From: Campylobacterales bacterium
GTDB taxonomy: Bacteria; Campylobacterota; Campylobacteria; Campylobacterales; Nitratiruptoraceae
Direction: 5' to 3'
Length of the DNA stretch: 41,088 bases
NCBI GenBank assembly: GCA_027065825.1
Contig: JAMONM010000049.1
Span: 1-41,088, forward strand
In this document: one piece after another, positions 7,987-15,696 of the stretch
How the letters are laid out: every line of letters starts with the position of its first letter
How positions within the stretch are numbered: the first letter of the stretch is position 1
Program-made: the position numbers and the translations under genes
The notes under the pieces: generated by a model
What the model was told of the DNA's origin: nothing
Database searches by the model: none
Seen by the model: only the letters and a program-made list of their open reading frames with translations

Positions 7987-8427
7987 ATGAAAATCGATTT
8001 TGAGGATCTAAAAAGGGATTTCGAGGCTATCGGTGCGAAAAAGGAGGAGGAGTCCCAAAATTATGCCGGCAACGATCTTGTGGAATCGGTTTGCGAGCTG
8101 GCTCTGGCTCCGGCTCTATGCGGGGTATATTTTTCCAGACTCGATATAAAAGTGATAGGATTGAAATTCGGCGAGGATGTTCAAATCAGAGAGAGAAAAA
8201 GGATGCTCAGAGACATTCTCAGAGCCGTTACCTCCAAAGAGGAGCTGTGGAAAATAGTTGAAATCATTATAGAATCGGCCCACGAAAAAGCCGCCGTTTA
8301 CGATGAGTTATGCGAAAAATTCCCCTCTTCGCGCGAAATTTTCCAAGATTATAAAAAGAGGATCGGCGATTTTGAAAAGAGGCTCCGACAAGTTGCCCGC
8401 CGGTTCGAAAAGAGTCTCTTTTTGTGA
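7987..8427 (+). CDS. Unrecognised 146-residue helical protein, last gene of the TorD/ferredoxin operon
   Basis: No family recognised. The ATG follows the preceding stop directly (TAG ATG), with a ribosome site inside the previous gene (AGGAGAG). The sequence is almost wholly helical and charged, with an N-terminal stretch of acidic residues, a central hydrophobic segment ending ALCGVYFSRLDIKVIG (about residues 38-59) and a C-terminal Arg/Lys-rich helix. Three cysteines (about residues 36, 44 and 108) show no metal motif. It ends in a hairpin shared with the convergent pgpA gene. Like the gene before it, the product may be an accessory of the reductase, from position alone. Confidence 0.7.
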   Translation: MKIDFEDLKRDFEAIGAKKEEESQNYAGNDLVESVCELALAPALCGVYFSRLDIKVIGLKFGEDVQIRERKRMLRDILRAVTSKEELWKIVEIIIESAHEKAAVYDELCEKFPSSREIFQDYKKRIGDFEKRLRQVARRFEKSLFL

Positions 8428-8431
8428 GACT
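8413..8431. terminator. Bidirectional hairpin between convergent genes
   Basis: AGTCTC (8413-8418) pairs with GAGACT (8426-8431) around a seven-base loop. The plus-strand stop (8425-8427) and part of the minus-strand pgpA stop (8431-8433) overlap the right side. Read on the minus strand, the stem is followed by four T. It is a modest terminator candidate. Confidence 0.5.
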
Positions 8432-8892
8432 TAAAAGTTGGAATAGATCAGATAAATTATACCGGTAGACAAAGAGGCTACGACTCCGGCTAGCAGATCG
8501 TCGGCCATTACAGCCCAGCCGCCTTTTAATCTCTTTTCGGCTTTGCCTATCAAAGAGGGCTTTGTTATATCGAATATCCTAAACAGAACAAAGAGTACGG
8601 CTATCCAGATCAGCGTAGGTTCAGGAAGAAAGCTCATACCGACCCAAATACCGGCTATTTCGTCTATTACTATACTTTTATCGTCGTGAGCGCCTCCCTC
8701 TTTTTCGAATCTGTCGATCTCTTTTACGGCTATCACTGTTACCAAAACGGCCAGCATGAACAGCGTCGATTGAGGTAGATACACCAAAACCAGCACTCCC
8801 AAAAAGGCTCCAAAGAGAGTGCCCCAGGTTCCCGGCGCCTCTTTTATCAGCCCGAAGTAGCATCCGGTCAAAAAGCATCTTCTAATATTCAT
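8431..8892 (-). CDS. pgpA: Phosphatidylglycerophosphatase A
   Basis: 153 residues, the normal PgpA length. The signature GLIKEAPGTWGTLFG near the N-terminus and DEIAGIWVGM in the middle are the conserved PgpA motifs, and several hydrophobic helices are membrane segments. The enzyme removes phosphate from phosphatidylglycerol phosphate at the inner membrane to give phosphatidylglycerol. AAGGG lies 6 bases before the ATG. It is last in the ispDF operon, eight bases after the Sat-like gene. In C. jejuni the same neighbour follows Cj1609, as I recall that map. Confidence 0.92.
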   Translation of the reverse strand: MNIRRCFLTGCYFGLIKEAPGTWGTLFGAFLGVLVLVYLPQSTLFMLAVLVTVIAVKEIDRFEKEGGAHDDKSIVIDEIAGIWVGMSFLPEPTLIWIAVLFVLFRIFDITKPSLIGKAEKRLKGGWAVMADDLLAGVVASLSTGIIYLIYSNF

Positions 8893-8900
8893 ATACGCCC

Positions 8901-10091
8901 TTATGTCAACGATGTTGTCTGGTAAAGTTTCATCAGTTCGATATAAAAATCCTTTTCGCTATGTTCTTCCATAATACCCGAAAAGGGTATAAAGTTGTAG
9001 TATAGCTTTTCCAGATTTTTAAACCTGGCCGGAAAGAGTTCGCTCAAAATTATGGCGCTGATCTCCTTTCTGACCAGAACCGCCGGCGGCAAAATGCCCA
9101 GTTTGAACAGCTCCATTATCGATTCGCTGTGGTAGGATATGTGGTGATGGCTTCCGTGCGGGCAGGTGTTTGTGCTCACAAGGGTTTTGCACTCGTTGCA
9201 GTAGACAAACTCGCTGATAGTCTCTATTTCGATATTTATACCCTTTATGGTATCGAATACGCTTTTGATCGAGTTTTTGTCGTAATATAGACCAACTCCC
9301 GCATGGTTTTTTCCTATAACGAGCCTGTTGCAACCAAAATTCTGAGCGACTATAGCATCGAGTATCACCTCGTTGAATCCGGCGAAAATGTAGGTGTTTT
9401 CGAGCGGAACGACCAGCACTCTGTTTTTGGGTAGAAAGTTTTTTACGAAATAGTCCATGACTTTGTATCGTACCTCGTACGAGAGACAGTCTCTGGAGTA
9501 GGGTTTGAGTAGAAAAATCACCACTAGATCGCTCTTTTCCAGAGTTAGTCTGATCAACCTTTCGTGGGCTCTGTGAAAAGGTTTGGCCGCCATCATGATA
9601 GCCGTGACGTTTTTGGCTCCTATGGCTTTTTTCGCCTCCTTTATCCGCTCTTTGGTAACAGAAATCTGGTCGAACTCGACTCTGTATTCTCCGCTAATGG
9701 CGTATTGTCCCAGTCTCTTTAGCGTTTCAGTCACTCCCGGATGGCTCATGTCGTCGGTGCCGTATATCTTTTTTACCCTCTCTTTGGGATCTATTTTAAA
9801 AACCTCTTCGCACCTGATCTCGCCTACTTTTTTTTGGTCCACCACCAGATCCAGAGTCTCCCCTTTTTTGCACTCTTTTAGTATCTTTTCGTTCTTTTTC
9901 CCTCCAGGTGCGAGAATGAAGGAAAAGGGAAATGTTTTATTATGATATATTCCGGTTTTGTCTACCTCGTCGGCCTCTTTTTTGTTCATCAAGCCTTTGA
10001 CAGGACTCAGGATGCCTTCTTTGGCCAGAGCCAGCGTGGCCAGTGCCTCTTTGTCGATAAATAGCGCTCTATTTTTTCTTGAAGATTTCAT
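8901..10091 (-). CDS. ATP-sulfurylase (Sat)-like protein with altered substrate motifs
   Basis: 396 residues with the Sat layout: N-terminal PUA-like domain, then a nucleotidyltransferase domain. HRAHE (173-177) and a GKNHAG version (260-265) of GRDHAG are kept, as are cysteines like those of zinc-containing bacterial Sat (C298, C301, C310 with H312). However, the QTRN motif before HRAHE, whose Gln and Arg contact substrate in characterised sulfurylases, reads MAAK (167-170), and the usual GTKVR segment before the final proline pair reads YHSESIM (320-326). The fold is clear, while sulfate activation is doubtful. It starts inside the end of the HP1021-like gene (23-base overlap). It probably corresponds to Cj1609 of C. 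jejuni. Alternatives: a Sat with shifted contacts, or a different adenylyltransferase. Confidence 0.8.
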   Translation of the reverse strand: MKSSRKNRALFIDKEALATLALAKEGILSPVKGLMNKKEADEVDKTGIYHNKTFPFSFILAPGGKKNEKILKECKKGETLDLVVDQKKVGEIRCEEVFKIDPKERVKKIYGTDDMSHPGVTETLKRLGQYAISGEYRVEFDQISVTKERIKEAKKAIGAKNVTAIMMAAKPFHRAHERLIRLTLEKSDLVVIFLLKPYSRDCLSYEVRYKVMDYFVKNFLPKNRVLVVPLENTYIFAGFNEVILDAIVAQNFGCNRLVIGKNHAGVGLYYDKNSIKSVFDTIKGINIEIETISEFVYCNECKTLVSTNTCPHGSHHHISYHSESIMELFKLGILPPAVLVRKEISAIILSELFPARFKNLEKLYYNFIPFSGIMEEHSEKDFYIELMKLYQTTSLT

Positions 10092-10959
10092 ATTTTTTCC
10101 TCTTTTCCCAAAGGCTCTTTCTGGAAATGCCGAGTTTTTTGGCCAGAGCCGTATCGGGGAATTTGTTTTGGTAGTTTAATATGATGTATTTGACGTAATC
10201 GTCTATGGAGAGGATATCGTTTCTGTCGAATATTTTATTGTCGCTTTTGATTTCGATGCTGTTTATCGGAATCTCTTCTTCTAGGGAGTCGGTGGTAGAG
10301 ACAAGGGCGCTTTTGTTTTCGATCGTCTCCATAAAGAGTCTTCTTTCGCTCTTTTTCAATACCTGAAAATCAGTTATATAAAGTAGCTGGGACTCCTTTT
10401 CGTTTTTTATGGCGTTTATGGCGCCGCTTTCGCTCAGGGAGTAGAATTTAAAGGGCTCTTTTACCCTCTTTGAAAATTCAAAAGCGAAAAAGTCCGCGTA
10501 TTTTTGGTAATTTGTTTTTATCAGGAGAGGGAGTTTCACTTTAGTGTTGAGATTTTCTATATTGATGCCTTTTAACGAAAAAGATAGATATCTTTTAAAG
10601 CTTTCGTTTTCTTTTTTGATCTGTTCGAATTCTCGAAAATGGTCTATTTTTCTGATGAGCTCCTCCATCATAAAAGGCTTTAGGATATAGTCTTTGGCTC
10701 CGGCTCTGAGAGGATTCGAGACGGTGTCGTTGCTGATATACGATACCAGCAGTATTATTATAGAATCGTTATAGTGTTCTATAATAGGATAGAAATCCTG
10801 TCCGTTGATGTTGGTGGAGAGCAAAACCGCGTCGTAGTGCTCATCTTTGATCGCCTCCTTGACGGTTGCCGCCACTTCGCAGATATGACCGATTTCGGCT
10901 AGTTTGGCGGCGATACTCTGGGCGAGATAGATCTCGTTTTCAACTATTAATATTTTCAT
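10069..10959 (-). CDS. HP1021/Cj1608-type orphan atypical response regulator
   Basis: 296 residues: a receiver-like domain (1-115), a linker and a C-terminal Fis-type helix-turn-helix (DTALAKKLGISRKSLWEKRKK, about 266-286). The receiver lacks the phosphoacceptor: the aspartate position in the LLDxxLPG segment is S48 (VLLSTNING), and the acidic pair reads E7-N8. The conserved Lys is retained (ILKPF). This is the pattern of HP1021 of Helicobacter and Cj1608 of Campylobacter, regulators described as phosphorylation-independent, redox-responsive and involved at oriC and in metabolism. Only one cysteine (C27) is seen in the receiver, fewer than in HP1021. It overlaps ispDF by four bases (ATGA) and shares the operon with the Sat-like gene, matching Campylobacter gene order. 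Confidence 0.85.
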   Translation of the reverse strand: MKILIVENEIYLAQSIAAKLAEIGHICEVAATVKEAIKDEHYDAVLLSTNINGQDFYPIIEHYNDSIIILLVSYISNDTVSNPLRAGAKDYILKPFMMEELIRKIDHFREFEQIKKENESFKRYLSFSLKGINIENLNTKVKLPLLIKTNYQKYADFFAFEFSKRVKEPFKFYSLSESGAINAIKNEKESQLLYITDFQVLKKSERRLFMETIENKSALVSTTDSLEEEIPINSIEIKSDNKIFDRNDILSIDDYVKYIILNYQNKFPDTALAKKLGISRKSLWEKRKKYEIFKKK

Positions 10960-12092
10960 GAAACGCTCCCTGCCTCTTTTGTCCAGTCGAAAAACTCCAA
11001 CGAGGCCGTAGCCATGGCGGCAAGACCCTCCTCTCTGCCTATAAATCCCATTTTTTCGGCCGTAGTGGCTTTTATGTTTATAAAAGATCTATCCAGTTCC
11101 AAAATTTCGCACAGCCGTTTTCTGATTTGATTTTTAAAGGGGGAAATTTTGGGTTTTTGGGCTATTATTGTCAGATCCACGTTGTTGATTACAAATCCCA
11201 AAGAGTCCAAAAGCCTCTTTGTTTTTGCCAGTAAAACGGCAGAATCGGCGCCTTTGTAGCTATCGTCGCTATCTGGAAACAGTTCTCCGATGTCTCCCAG
11301 CCCGGCCGCTCCCAAAAGGGCGTCTATAATCGCGTGTATGGCCGCGTCGGCGTCGGAATGACCGGCCAGTCCGTACTCTTCGCTGACCTTTACCCCTCCT
11401 AGAAACATTTTAGAGTCGCTCTGATACGGATGGACGTCAAATCCGCTTCCGCACATGGTTATCTTTGCCGGCGGCTCCAGGCAGGATAGCTTGTTTATGT
11501 CCTCGGCGGTAGTTAATTTGTGATAATCGGGACTCCCTTTTATATAGACGACTCTGCCTCCCGCTTTTAGTATCGCGCCGCTTTCGTCGGTGGATTCGGG
11601 AAAGCTTTTTAGAGCCTTTGTCAACGTATCGGTTTTTGAGAGCTGTGGCGTCTGTATCAGTTTTACTTCGTCTCGGTTTACTGTTTCGTTTTTATACACA
11701 ACGGTGTCGTGAACCTTTATATAAGGCGCCGCGCAGTCTGCTTCGCCTATACTATCTATTATTTTTTCGACCATCTCTTTTTTTATGCAGGCTCTGGCTA
11801 TATCGCTGACCAGTACGTATGGCGTATCCACCTCTTTTAGCGCGTTTAGCAGCGATTGCGTTCTGCTTTTTCCTCCCTCGACAAAAGTGTGATCGGAAAG
11901 TTTTTGCATGAATCGGATCTCATCCTTATGAGCTACTATTAAAACTTTTTTGAAATGGTAAAAGGAATCAAAACGATTCGTAACATATAGCCAAAGCGGC
12001 TTTTTACCGACCCTGAGCCACTGTTTTTTTACTTTTAGCCCGAATCTGCTAGACTCGCCTGCACCAAGTAACACCAGAGATAAATCAGACAA
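10956..12092 (-). CDS. ispDF: Bifunctional IspD/IspF of the MEP isoprenoid pathway
   Basis: 378 residues joining two enzymes. Residues 1-205 are the cytidylyltransferase IspD (GAGESSRFG at 10-18, KKQW at 22-25), which makes CDP-methylerythritol. Residues 213-378 are the cyclase IspF: D219 and H221 in GFDVHPY and H253 in GHSDADAAIH are the metal ligands, in the same spacing as D8/H10/H42 of E. coli. The fusion skips IspE, as in Campylobacter and Helicobacter. It is the first gene of a minus-strand operon; a perfect TATAAT lies 31 bases upstream, with an HP1021-type box between it and the gene. Confidence 0.96.
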   Translation of the reverse strand: MSDLSLVLLGAGESSRFGLKVKKQWLRVGKKPLWLYVTNRFDSFYHFKKVLIVAHKDEIRFMQKLSDHTFVEGGKSRTQSLLNALKEVDTPYVLVSDIARACIKKEMVEKIIDSIGEADCAAPYIKVHDTVVYKNETVNRDEVKLIQTPQLSKTDTLTKALKSFPESTDESGAILKAGGRVVYIKGSPDYHKLTTAEDINKLSCLEPPAKITMCGSGFDVHPYQSDSKMFLGGVKVSEEYGLAGHSDADAAIHAIIDALLGAAGLGDIGELFPDSDDSYKGADSAVLLAKTKRLLDSLGFVINNVDLTIIAQKPKISPFKNQIRKRLCEILELDRSFINIKATTAEKMGFIGREEGLAAMATASLEFFDWTKEAGSVS

Positions 12093-12113
12093 AGTTTATC
12101 CTTTTTCTTAATG

Positions 12114-12169
12114 TGTTACAAAATTATACATAACAAAAGCTTTTTTTTATCTTTTTTATGTAACATAAT
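12114..12169. promoter_or_regulatory. Divergent ispDF/thiC control region with two inverted TGTTACA boxes
   Basis: TGTTACA (12114-12120, plus) and its inverse TGTAACA (12159-12165) match the HP1021 box consensus TGTTWCW and face each other across 38 bases. Between them a minus-strand TATAAT (12128-12123) is a good -10 for ispDF, and CATAAT (12164-12169) is a possible plus-strand -10 for thiC. One box would cover the ispDF transcription start, and the other would overlap the thiC -10. Because ispDF is co-transcribed with the HP1021-like gene, autoregulation is likely if the boxes are real. Confidence 0.5.
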
Positions 12170-12214
12170 GGTGAGAGTTGAGACGTTTTATCGTAAAAAG
12201 GTGATACAGAAGCA

Positions 12215-12232
12215 TAAAGGGAAACCCCTTTA
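12215..12232 (+). promoter_or_regulatory. Leader hairpin 25 bases before thiC
   Basis: TAAAGGG (12215-12221) pairs perfectly with CCCTTTA (12226-12232) around an AAAC loop. No T-tract follows, and the hairpin ends just upstream of the ribosome site AAAGGA (12246-12251). It could affect translation or RNA stability. None of the usual TPP riboswitch signatures is visible in this leader. Confidence 0.4.
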
Positions 12233-12233
12233 G

Positions 12234-13592
<1,359 letters not shown>

Positions 13593-13599
13593 TCCGTAA

Positions 13600-13631
13600 T
13601 TGATTAAGATCAACGAAATTTAATATAAAAT
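13600..13631 (+). promoter_or_regulatory. FNR-type box overlapping the mrp promoter
   Basis: TTGATTAAGATCAA (13600-13613) is a perfect TTGAT-N4-ATCAA palindrome, the classical FNR consensus. TTGATT at 13600-13605 could also be a -35, with TATAAA at 13624-13629 after 18 bases as the -10, so a bound regulator would sit on the -35. This would make mrp responsive to oxygen or nitrosative signals through a Crp/Fnr-family protein not encoded in this window. Confidence 0.5.
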
Positions 13632-13678
13632 AGGATAAGATTACTCCTAATTAAAGTTTATACCAAGGAGTACCCGAA

Positions 13679-14815
13679 ATGTTGAACGAAGAGAGAGTTT
13701 ACGAGGTTTTAAAGAGCGTTACCTATCCCGGATTTACGAAAGATATCGTAACGTTCGGATTCGTAAAGGCCGTTGAGGTCGATTCAAAGAGAGTTTTCGT
13801 AGAACTAGACATCACTTCGAGCGCTCCCGAAGTGGCCCAGCAGCTTAGAGACGAGATAAGAAAAAAACTTGAGATTCAGGGCGCGGAAGAGGTTGTTGTT
13901 GCGATAAAACAGCCGCAGATGCCCAGAGAGACCTCCAGCAGAGGTAAAAATCTCGCTCCTCAGGTTAAAAATTTCGTTATGGTCAGCAGCGGAAAAGGTG
14001 GAGTAGGCAAATCCACTACAACCGTGAATCTGGCCATAGCTACGGCTATGCAGGGGAAAAAGGTAGGGATTTTGGATGCGGATATCTACGGTCCTAACGT
14101 TCCGAGAATGATGGGTATAGTGGGTGCTCAACCGGAAGTCGTCGGCAATAAAGTCAAGCCGATAACAGCGTACGGCGTCGAGGTGATGAGTATGGGCGTT
14201 TTGATGGAGGAGGGCCAGTCCCTGATCTGGAGAGGCGCCATGATTATGAAAGCGGTCGAACAGTTTCTTAGGGATATTTTATGGGGAGACCTGGATGTTT
14301 TGTTTATAGATATGCCTCCTGGAACCGGAGACGCTCAGCTGACTTTGGCGCAGAGCGTTCCGGTTACCGCCGGCGTGACCGTTACCACTCCGCAGATGGT
14401 GAGCCTCGACGACAGCAGAAGAAGCCTGGATATGTTTAAAAAGCTACATATACCCATAGCGGGATTGGTTGAGAACATGAGCGGTTTTATCTGTCCCAGC
14501 TGTCAGACCGAAAGCGACATATTCGGTAAAGGTACGGCGATGGAGGTGGCTTTGGAGTATAATACCTCCGTATTGGGCCAGATACCGATAGAGCCTGCCA
14601 TCAGAGAGGGCGGAGACGCCGGAAAGCCGGTCGTGTATCATCATCCCGATAGCGAAACGGCCAAACGATTCCACAAGGCTGCCGACAATTTATGGAAATT
14701 TATTGAAAAGGTAAACGCCGAAGGCGGCGTAAGCAACGAAGCGATTCAGCCGACTACGCCTCCAGGCGTTAGCGCCTGCTCTAGCGGGGCGCACTCCGGA
14801 GGATGTTCCCACTAA
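13679..14815 (+). CDS. mrp: Mrp/ApbC-family Fe-S cluster carrier ATPase
   Basis: 378 residues. An N-terminal MIP18 (DUF59) domain (about 1-80) precedes a P-loop ATPase with deviant Walker A SGKGGVGKST (about 104-113), switch DMPPGTGD (211-218) and the CxxC pair C272/C275 (CPSC), which binds the bridging cluster in this family. It is a cytoplasmic Fe-S carrier. AAGGAG lies upstream of the ATG. The tail, after residue 350, is rich in Pro, Ser, Gly and contains two extra cysteines and several histidines, a less conserved addition. Mrp is Cj1606c in C. jejuni, beside ispDF; here thiC lies between. It is preceded by an FNR-type box. Confidence 0.94.
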   Translation: MLNEERVYEVLKSVTYPGFTKDIVTFGFVKAVEVDSKRVFVELDITSSAPEVAQQLRDEIRKKLEIQGAEEVVVAIKQPQMPRETSSRGKNLAPQVKNFVMVSSGKGGVGKSTTTVNLAIATAMQGKKVGILDADIYGPNVPRMMGIVGAQPEVVGNKVKPITAYGVEVMSMGVLMEEGQSLIWRGAMIMKAVEQFLRDILWGDLDVLFIDMPPGTGDAQLTLAQSVPVTAGVTVTTPQMVSLDDSRRSLDMFKKLHIPIAGLVENMSGFICPSCQTESDIFGKGTAMEVALEYNTSVLGQIPIEPAIREGGDAGKPVVYHHPDSETAKRFHKAADNLWKFIEKVNAEGGVSNEAIQPTTPPGVSACSSGAHSGGCSH

Positions 14816-14825
14816 GGGGCATCCT
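14800..14825 (+). terminator. Terminator-like hairpin at the end of mrp
   Basis: AGGATG (14800-14805) pairs with CATCCT (14820-14825), and inside it CCC (14808-14810) pairs with GGG (14817-14819). The mrp stop codon (14813-14815) is in the loop. Only TTTAATTCT follows. Termination is probably partial. Confidence 0.4.
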
Positions 14826-14852
14826 TTAATTCTCCATTTAGCTGCTCTTTCT

Positions 14853-14858
14853 TATAAT
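14853..14858 (+). promoter_or_regulatory. -10 element before the ParA-like gene
   Basis: A perfect TATAAT lies 26 bases before the chosen start codon. No good -35 is seen at the usual distance (TTCTCC at 14830-14835 is poor). It suggests that this gene can be transcribed apart from mrp. Confidence 0.4.
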
Positions 14859-14884
14859 ATCTGCAGTATATGCAAAGAGGTGCG

Positions 14885-15685
14885 ATGAAAAGATACAAGG
14901 TTGCCATTTTAAACACGAAAGGCGGGGTAGGAAAGAGTACCGCCAGTATGCAGTTGATGGTGCCGTATCTCTATCAAAAGAGCGGTTCCGCCATCTCATA
15001 TTTCGAGTTTGACGACGAAAACGAGGACGCGGTCTCTTTTGACAAGAGTCAGCTGGTCTGGATAGAAAAAGTCAACGTTACCGGAATCGATCTGAGAGAG
15101 CAGCTAAGAGACATTTTGCTGCTTGAAAACTCTATCTGCATCGACGTGGGAGCCAACAAAACCACCGTTTACGTGATGGAGGCTCTAATAGACAGCGGTA
15201 TGGTTCATGCGCTGGATCTCGTGGTCATTCCTTTGATGGACGGAGAGCTGGACGCGGTCAGCGCTATAAACGTCTATCATAAAATAAAAGAGGCCAACGA
15301 GGATATAAAAGTTGTGTTCGTTTTGAACAGATGGAACGAAAACAGGGAGATTGAATCGCAGTTCGATCTCTTTTTGGGAGATAAGTACGGCTTTTTCGAC
15401 ACGAAAGGGTTGGTAAACTATATAGAGGAAAAAGATAGAAACTATATAGTGTTGGCGGATAGCGACGCTATCAAGTATTCAAGAGGTTTCGGCATGACTC
15501 TGTGGGAGATAGCTCTTAGTAGCGACTCCATCGATCAGGAGTTGAAAGAGGCTATAAAAAATGGAGCTTCCAAAGAGGAGATAAAAAAGCTCAGTTTTAT
15601 AAAAGGTCTCAAAAAAGATTGCAAAGAGTATCACGATAGGGTACTAAAGCCGGCTTTTGAACGGCTGGACGAGATTTTGGGGTAG
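14885..15685 (+). CDS. ParA/MinD-superfamily ATPase of unknown cargo
   Basis: 266 residues. The deviant Walker A KGGVGKST (12-19) with its signature lysine marks the ParA/MinD ATPases that dimerise on ATP and position cargo. The A' segment reads FEFDDEN instead of the usual DxDPQ, and the C-terminal third (from about 200) is a helical extension. No ParB or centromere-like repeats are near, so chromosome or plasmid partitioning is not supported. The ATG at 14885 is chosen over one 15 bases upstream because AGAGG lies four bases before it. It lies head-to-head at its 3' end with the chemotaxis operon. A role in placing a chemotaxis array or other complex is conceivable but not shown. Confidence 0.75.
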   Translation: MKRYKVAILNTKGGVGKSTASMQLMVPYLYQKSGSAISYFEFDDENEDAVSFDKSQLVWIEKVNVTGIDLREQLRDILLLENSICIDVGANKTTVYVMEALIDSGMVHALDLVVIPLMDGELDAVSAINVYHKIKEANEDIKVVFVLNRWNENREIESQFDLFLGDKYGFFDTKGLVNYIEEKDRNYIVLADSDAIKYSRGFGMTLWEIALSSDSIDQELKEAIKNGASKEEIKKLSFIKGLKKDCKEYHDRVLKPAFERLDEILG

Positions 15686-15696
15686 GCGTCTACCCC
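15679..15696. terminator. Bidirectional 7-bp hairpin between convergent genes
   Basis: GGGGTAG (15679-15685) pairs perfectly with CTACCCC (15690-15696) around GCGT. The TAG of the left arm is the stop of the ParA-like gene, and the CTA of the right arm is the stop of the minus-strand PAS gene, so both ends are built into one stem. No long T-tract is present. Confidence 0.65.
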
